This document shows positions 33,515 to 36,449 of a DNA stretch of 36,449 bases, piece by piece. Where the stretch lies: positions 1 through 36,449 of the forward strand of contig NZ_JARWQD010000038.1 in NCBI RefSeq assembly GCF_029869545.1. The letters run 5' to 3'. Source of the DNA: Nocardia wallacei. GTDB lineage: Bacteria > Actinomycetota > Actinomycetes > Mycobacteriales > Mycobacteriaceae. Positions within the stretch are counted from its first letter, which is position 1; each line of letters begins with the position of its first letter. The notes below the pieces were generated by a model. That model was not told the DNA's origin. It ran no database searches and was given only the letters and a program-made list of their open reading frames with translations. A program made the position numbers and the translations under genes.

Positions 33515-34959
33515 TCCACCTCACCGACTGGCTGCCCAAGCCCGGCGAACTGCTCGAATTCGTGCCCACCGCAACGGCTTCGCTGGCCGCCGCCGCGGCG
33601 CCGCCCGCGCCCGTCCCGCCCTCCTACATCCAGGAATTCCATATTCGATACTGGCACGACAAGCGCCGCGCCGCCGATCCCGACGATCTCGCCCGCAGCG
33701 TTCGCACCGAGCTGTCGCTGTGCTTCAGCATCGCCACGCCGCTGGACCGCACCGCACTGCGTCAGGCGTTCACCGAGTTCCTGCGCCGCCACGACAGCCT
33801 GCGCTGCCGGTTCGACGTGGACGACACCACGATGACCCGGCATCTCCTCGACGCGGACACCGTGGAGCTCGAGACCGTCTTCCGCGGTGCCTACGCCTCC
33901 GGTGAAGCGCTGCGCGACCGCCTGGCCGCCCGATTCCAGGCGCCCGATCCGACGGCGTGGCCCGCCTTCGCCCTCGGCGCCATCGACCACGGAGCCGACG
34001 GTTTCACCGTGTACTTCAGCATCGATCACGCGTTCTCCGACGGCACCTCGCTGGTCGCCGCCATCTTCGAGCTGCATCAGCTCTACTCCGCCCACGTCGG
34101 CGACGCCGCTCCCGCCCTGCCTCCCGTCGCCGGGTACGCCGAATATGCCCGGCAGGAACGGGAATTGGTGTCCGGACAGCCACCGGAGCTGGAACGGCTG
34201 GCCCGCCTGCTCGCCGACAACGCCGATCACCTCCGGCCCACACCGTGGGATCTCGGGCTCGAGCCCGGGGAGTTCGGCGACAGCACGGGCCTGCGATTCG
34301 ACCTGCTCACCGGCGACCAGTGTGACGCGTTCACCGCCGCGTGCGCGGGCGCCGGAGGATCGTTCGCGTCCGGCCTCTACGCCGCGGTCGCGCTGACAGA
34401 ACTCGAATTGGCCGGGCGCACACGGTATCTCGGGCTCAATGTGGTCGGCACCCGCAACGACCCACGGTTCCGGTTCACGCAGGGGTGGTTCATCAATCTG
34501 CTGCCCGTCGCCTTCGAGGTCGGCCGGTCCGCGCGCTTCACCGACCTCGCCGCCCGCGCCCGTGTCGCGCTGAACGACATCAAACCCCTGACCGGGATCC
34601 CGCTGCTGGCCGCGCTCCCCCGGGCCGCGGAGCTGGCCGGGCGGGAGCTGCCGCCGGTCCGCGACTGGCCCTGGGTGTCGTATATGGACATGCGGCCGAT
34701 CTCCGGCGAGATGCTGGAGCAGTCGCTGCCCGGCCTGCACGGCATCCGCGGGCTCGGCTCCTCGTCGCGGATCGCGCAGCCCTCGCCGCTGTGGTTCAAC
34801 CGGGAGGCCGACCGGGTGCACGTCGCGGTGATGTTCCCGGACACCGCGCGGGCCCACGACTCGGTGACCGGTTATCTCGAGCGGCTGCGCACAGTACTGC
34901 GCGAGGTGGCGACCACCGGTGAATTCGCCACCGCGGCACCGGGTTCCGAGGTGACCTAA
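33505..34959 (+). CDS. PapA-like condensation/acyltransferase protein 2
   Basis: 484 aa and the closest of the three to mycobacterial PapA proteins. The N-terminus (IHLTDWLPKPGELLEFVPTA) and RRHDSLRCRF match their pattern. The catalytic motif is DHAFSDG (His175, Asp179, Gly180). C-terminal hallmarks are TRNDPRFRFTQGWFINLLP, SYMDMRP and FPDTARAHDSV. The ATG at 33505 is preceded by AAGGAG seven nt upstream, inside the end of protein 1. It ends in TAATG, sharing one base with the next start. It is very likely active and co-expressed with the other two. Confidence 0.87.
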   Translation: MEMIHLTDWLPKPGELLEFVPTATASLAAAAAPPAPVPPSYIQEFHIRYWHDKRRAADPDDLARSVRTELSLCFSIATPLDRTALRQAFTEFLRRHDSLRCRFDVDDTTMTRHLLDADTVELETVFRGAYASGEALRDRLAARFQAPDPTAWPAFALGAIDHGADGFTVYFSIDHAFSDGTSLVAAIFELHQLYSAHVGDAAPALPPVAGYAEYARQERELVSGQPPELERLARLLADNADHLRPTPWDLGLEPGEFGDSTGLRFDLLTGDQCDAFTAACAGAGGSFASGLYAAVALTELELAGRTRYLGLNVVGTRNDPRFRFTQGWFINLLPVAFEVGRSARFTDLAARARVALNDIKPLTGIPLLAALPRAAELAGRELPPVRDWPWVSYMDMRPISGEMLEQSLPGLHGIRGLGSSSRIAQPSPLWFNREADRVHVAVMFPDTARAHDSVTGYLERLRTVLREVATTGEFATAAPGSEVT

Positions 34960-36329
34960 TGGACCTCGCATTCCTCGACCAGCTCACCGTGGCGCCGGGC
35001 ACCCTGCTCGAATGGGCGGTGTCGGCCGAGCCCGGACCGGCACCCGATCCGACGCCACCGACCGCGAATCAGATACTGCATCTGTCCACCGGCGGGCCGA
35101 CCACCTGGCTCGCCGCCGCCTTCGATGTCCCCGGACCCATCGACGAATCGGCGCTGCGGGCCGCGTTCGCCGCCTGGCTGCCCCGCCACGACGCGCTGCA
35201 CTGCTGCTTCTCGGCCCCGGCGACCGGCGGTCCCGGACTGCACCTGGTGTCCGACAGCGATATTCGGCTCACCCCGCGGCCGCCGGTGCCGGTGGCGTCC
35301 GCGGGTGAGCTCCGCGGGCTGCTCGGTGCGCGGCTCGATGCGGCGTGCGCGCCGTTCACCTTCCCGCCGTATTTCCTCGGCGCCGTCAGCAGGGCCGAGA
35401 CCTCCACGGTCATTTGCGGATTCGACCATGCCATCTGCGATGCGTGGTCGATCACGGTCGCGGTCAGCGAGCTGACCGAGCTGTATCGCGTCGCGGGCGA
35501 CGACGGGCACGCCGCCGCGACCGCCGCCGCCGAACGCCTGCCGGAGCCGGGCAGTTTCCTGTGCTACTGCACCAGGGAGGCGGCCGCCCCGACGGCGACC
35601 ACCGGGCCCCTCCTGCGCGACTGGCACGAATTCCTGCGTGCCGCCGGGGACGATCTGCCGCACTTCCCGCTCGATCTCGGTGTGCCCGCCGGAACCCTGG
35701 CGGCGCCGGGCGGCGATGTCCGGTCGATACTCACGCCGAGTGCCATGGCCGCGCTGCACCGCAAGGCGCGCGCCGACGGGCATTCGGTCTTCGCGGTGCT
35801 GATCGCGGCGATCGCGCACACCACCGTCAAGCTCGGCGGACCCGAGCACACCGACCTGGTGTTCCCGGTGCACACCCGCCGGGAACCGCGCAACCACAAC
35901 ACCTTCGGCTGGCTGGTGGCCAACGCACCCGCCCGGATCCGGGCCGAATCCGACCTCGCGGCGACGGTGCCCGGCGCGGACGCGGCGATCCGCACCGGTC
36001 AGCGCCTCGCGCAGGTCCCGGCCGTGACCGTATTCGAATCGATGGAGACCGCGCTGCGGCCCGGCCGCCACGGGCTGTTCAGTGTGTCCTACACCGACTA
36101 CCGGCACCTGCCGGGCGGCTCACGCAGCGACACCGGCCGCCCGCTGGCGCGACGAGCGACGCAGATCAGCCGCTCGGCACCCGTCGACGACGTCCAACTG
36201 TGGTTCGCCCGCACCGACGAGGGCCTGACCCTGCGCACCCGCTTCCCCGACACCCCCGTAGCCCGCCCCACCGTCGACGAATTCCTCCGCGTCCTAACCG
36301 ATCTCACACACTCCACCGCTCGCAACTAA
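34959..36329 (+). CDS. PapA-like condensation/acyltransferase protein 3 (altered HxxxDG)
   Basis: 456 aa and the shortest. It shares the N-terminal LLEW pattern, PRHDALHCCF, TRREPRNHNTFGWLV, SYTDYRHLPG and FPDTPVARPTV with its neighbours. The catalytic motif reads DHAICDA: His157 and Asp161 are kept but the Gly after Asp is Ala162. Activity may be altered rather than lost, as the His is the key base. It is translationally coupled by TAATG. It is the last complete gene; the following 120 nt degrade into homopolymers, so further cluster genes may be missing. Confidence 0.82.
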   Translation: MDLAFLDQLTVAPGTLLEWAVSAEPGPAPDPTPPTANQILHLSTGGPTTWLAAAFDVPGPIDESALRAAFAAWLPRHDALHCCFSAPATGGPGLHLVSDSDIRLTPRPPVPVASAGELRGLLGARLDAACAPFTFPPYFLGAVSRAETSTVICGFDHAICDAWSITVAVSELTELYRVAGDDGHAAATAAAERLPEPGSFLCYCTREAAAPTATTGPLLRDWHEFLRAAGDDLPHFPLDLGVPAGTLAAPGGDVRSILTPSAMAALHRKARADGHSVFAVLIAAIAHTTVKLGGPEHTDLVFPVHTRREPRNHNTFGWLVANAPARIRAESDLAATVPGADAAIRTGQRLAQVPAVTVFESMETALRPGRHGLFSVSYTDYRHLPGGSRSDTGRPLARRATQISRSAPVDDVQLWFARTDEGLTLRTRFPDTPVARPTVDEFLRVLTDLTHSTARN

Positions 36330-36375
36330 CCGGGTTTCCCCGCACCCCGGCAGCCCCCGTTCCCGCACTCCTTGC

Positions 36376-36449
36376 GTGTTTCCCCCCCCCCTGGCGGGGG
36401 CGGGCAAGGGGGGGGGGGACCCCCGGGGGGGGGGGGATAAGCTAGGGGG
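36376..36449. other. Degraded right contig end
   Basis: Homopolymer runs of 10 C (36382-36391), 11 G and 12 G within 60 nt, unlike any other part of the window. Treat as unreliable sequence. Confidence 0.75.

Overview
The window is about 36.4 kb of very GC-rich DNA (apparently around 70% GC). GTG and TTG starts are frequent and coding density is high. A complete Pup-proteasome locus lies next to tatA-tatC-helY, and PapA-type condensation proteins are present. This points to a mycolic-acid actinomycete, most likely Nocardia or a close relative. The genus is inferred from gene content and recalled Mycobacterium tuberculosis gene order, not from a search. Both extreme ends look like degraded contig ends, so the window is probably one whole contig.

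Region 1 (1-16141) follows the M. tuberculosis Rv2089c-Rv2112c order as I recall it: an M24 peptidase (cut by the left end), a stand-alone 5'-3' exonuclease, a DUF4333 membrane protein, HelY, TatC, TatA, PafC, PafB, PafA, PrcA, PrcB, Pup and Dop. Three insertions interrupt it. A ketopantoate-reductase-like gene is coupled to pafC. A VapBC toxin-antitoxin module, with an extra 59-aa solo antitoxin ORF, sits between pafA and pafB. A spacer between pafA and prcA carries 33-bp tandem repeats and a 15-bp terminator-like hairpin. The prcB propeptide and mature enzyme are in different frames. The proteasomal ATPase Mpa/ARC is not in the window.

Region 2 (16280-24543) is accessory. It holds a DUF418-like membrane protein and a UPF0718 permease coupled to a TIGR03943/DUF1980 partner. 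It then holds a DUF6882-like protein, a TetR regulator divergent from an AurF-like diiron oxygenase plus a Baeyer-Villiger-type FAD monooxygenase with a DUF4873 tail, an NTF2/SnoaL-like protein and an ArsC-family protein.

Region 3 (24609-31664) has a type I glutamine synthetase (glnA). A long-chain acyl-CoA ligase with a PucR-type regulator follows, then a secreted CocE/NonD-type hydrolase. The ligase and hydrolase genes share an unusually well conserved three-part upstream element with almost identical spacing to the start codons. They therefore look like one regulon, possibly extracellular ester cleavage followed by CoA activation of the acid.

Region 4 (31665-36329) is a tightly coupled run of three paralogous PapA-like condensation/acyltransferase proteins with no PKS or NRPS beside them. 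It may be an uncharacterised lipid or glycolipid acylation cluster that runs off the contig.
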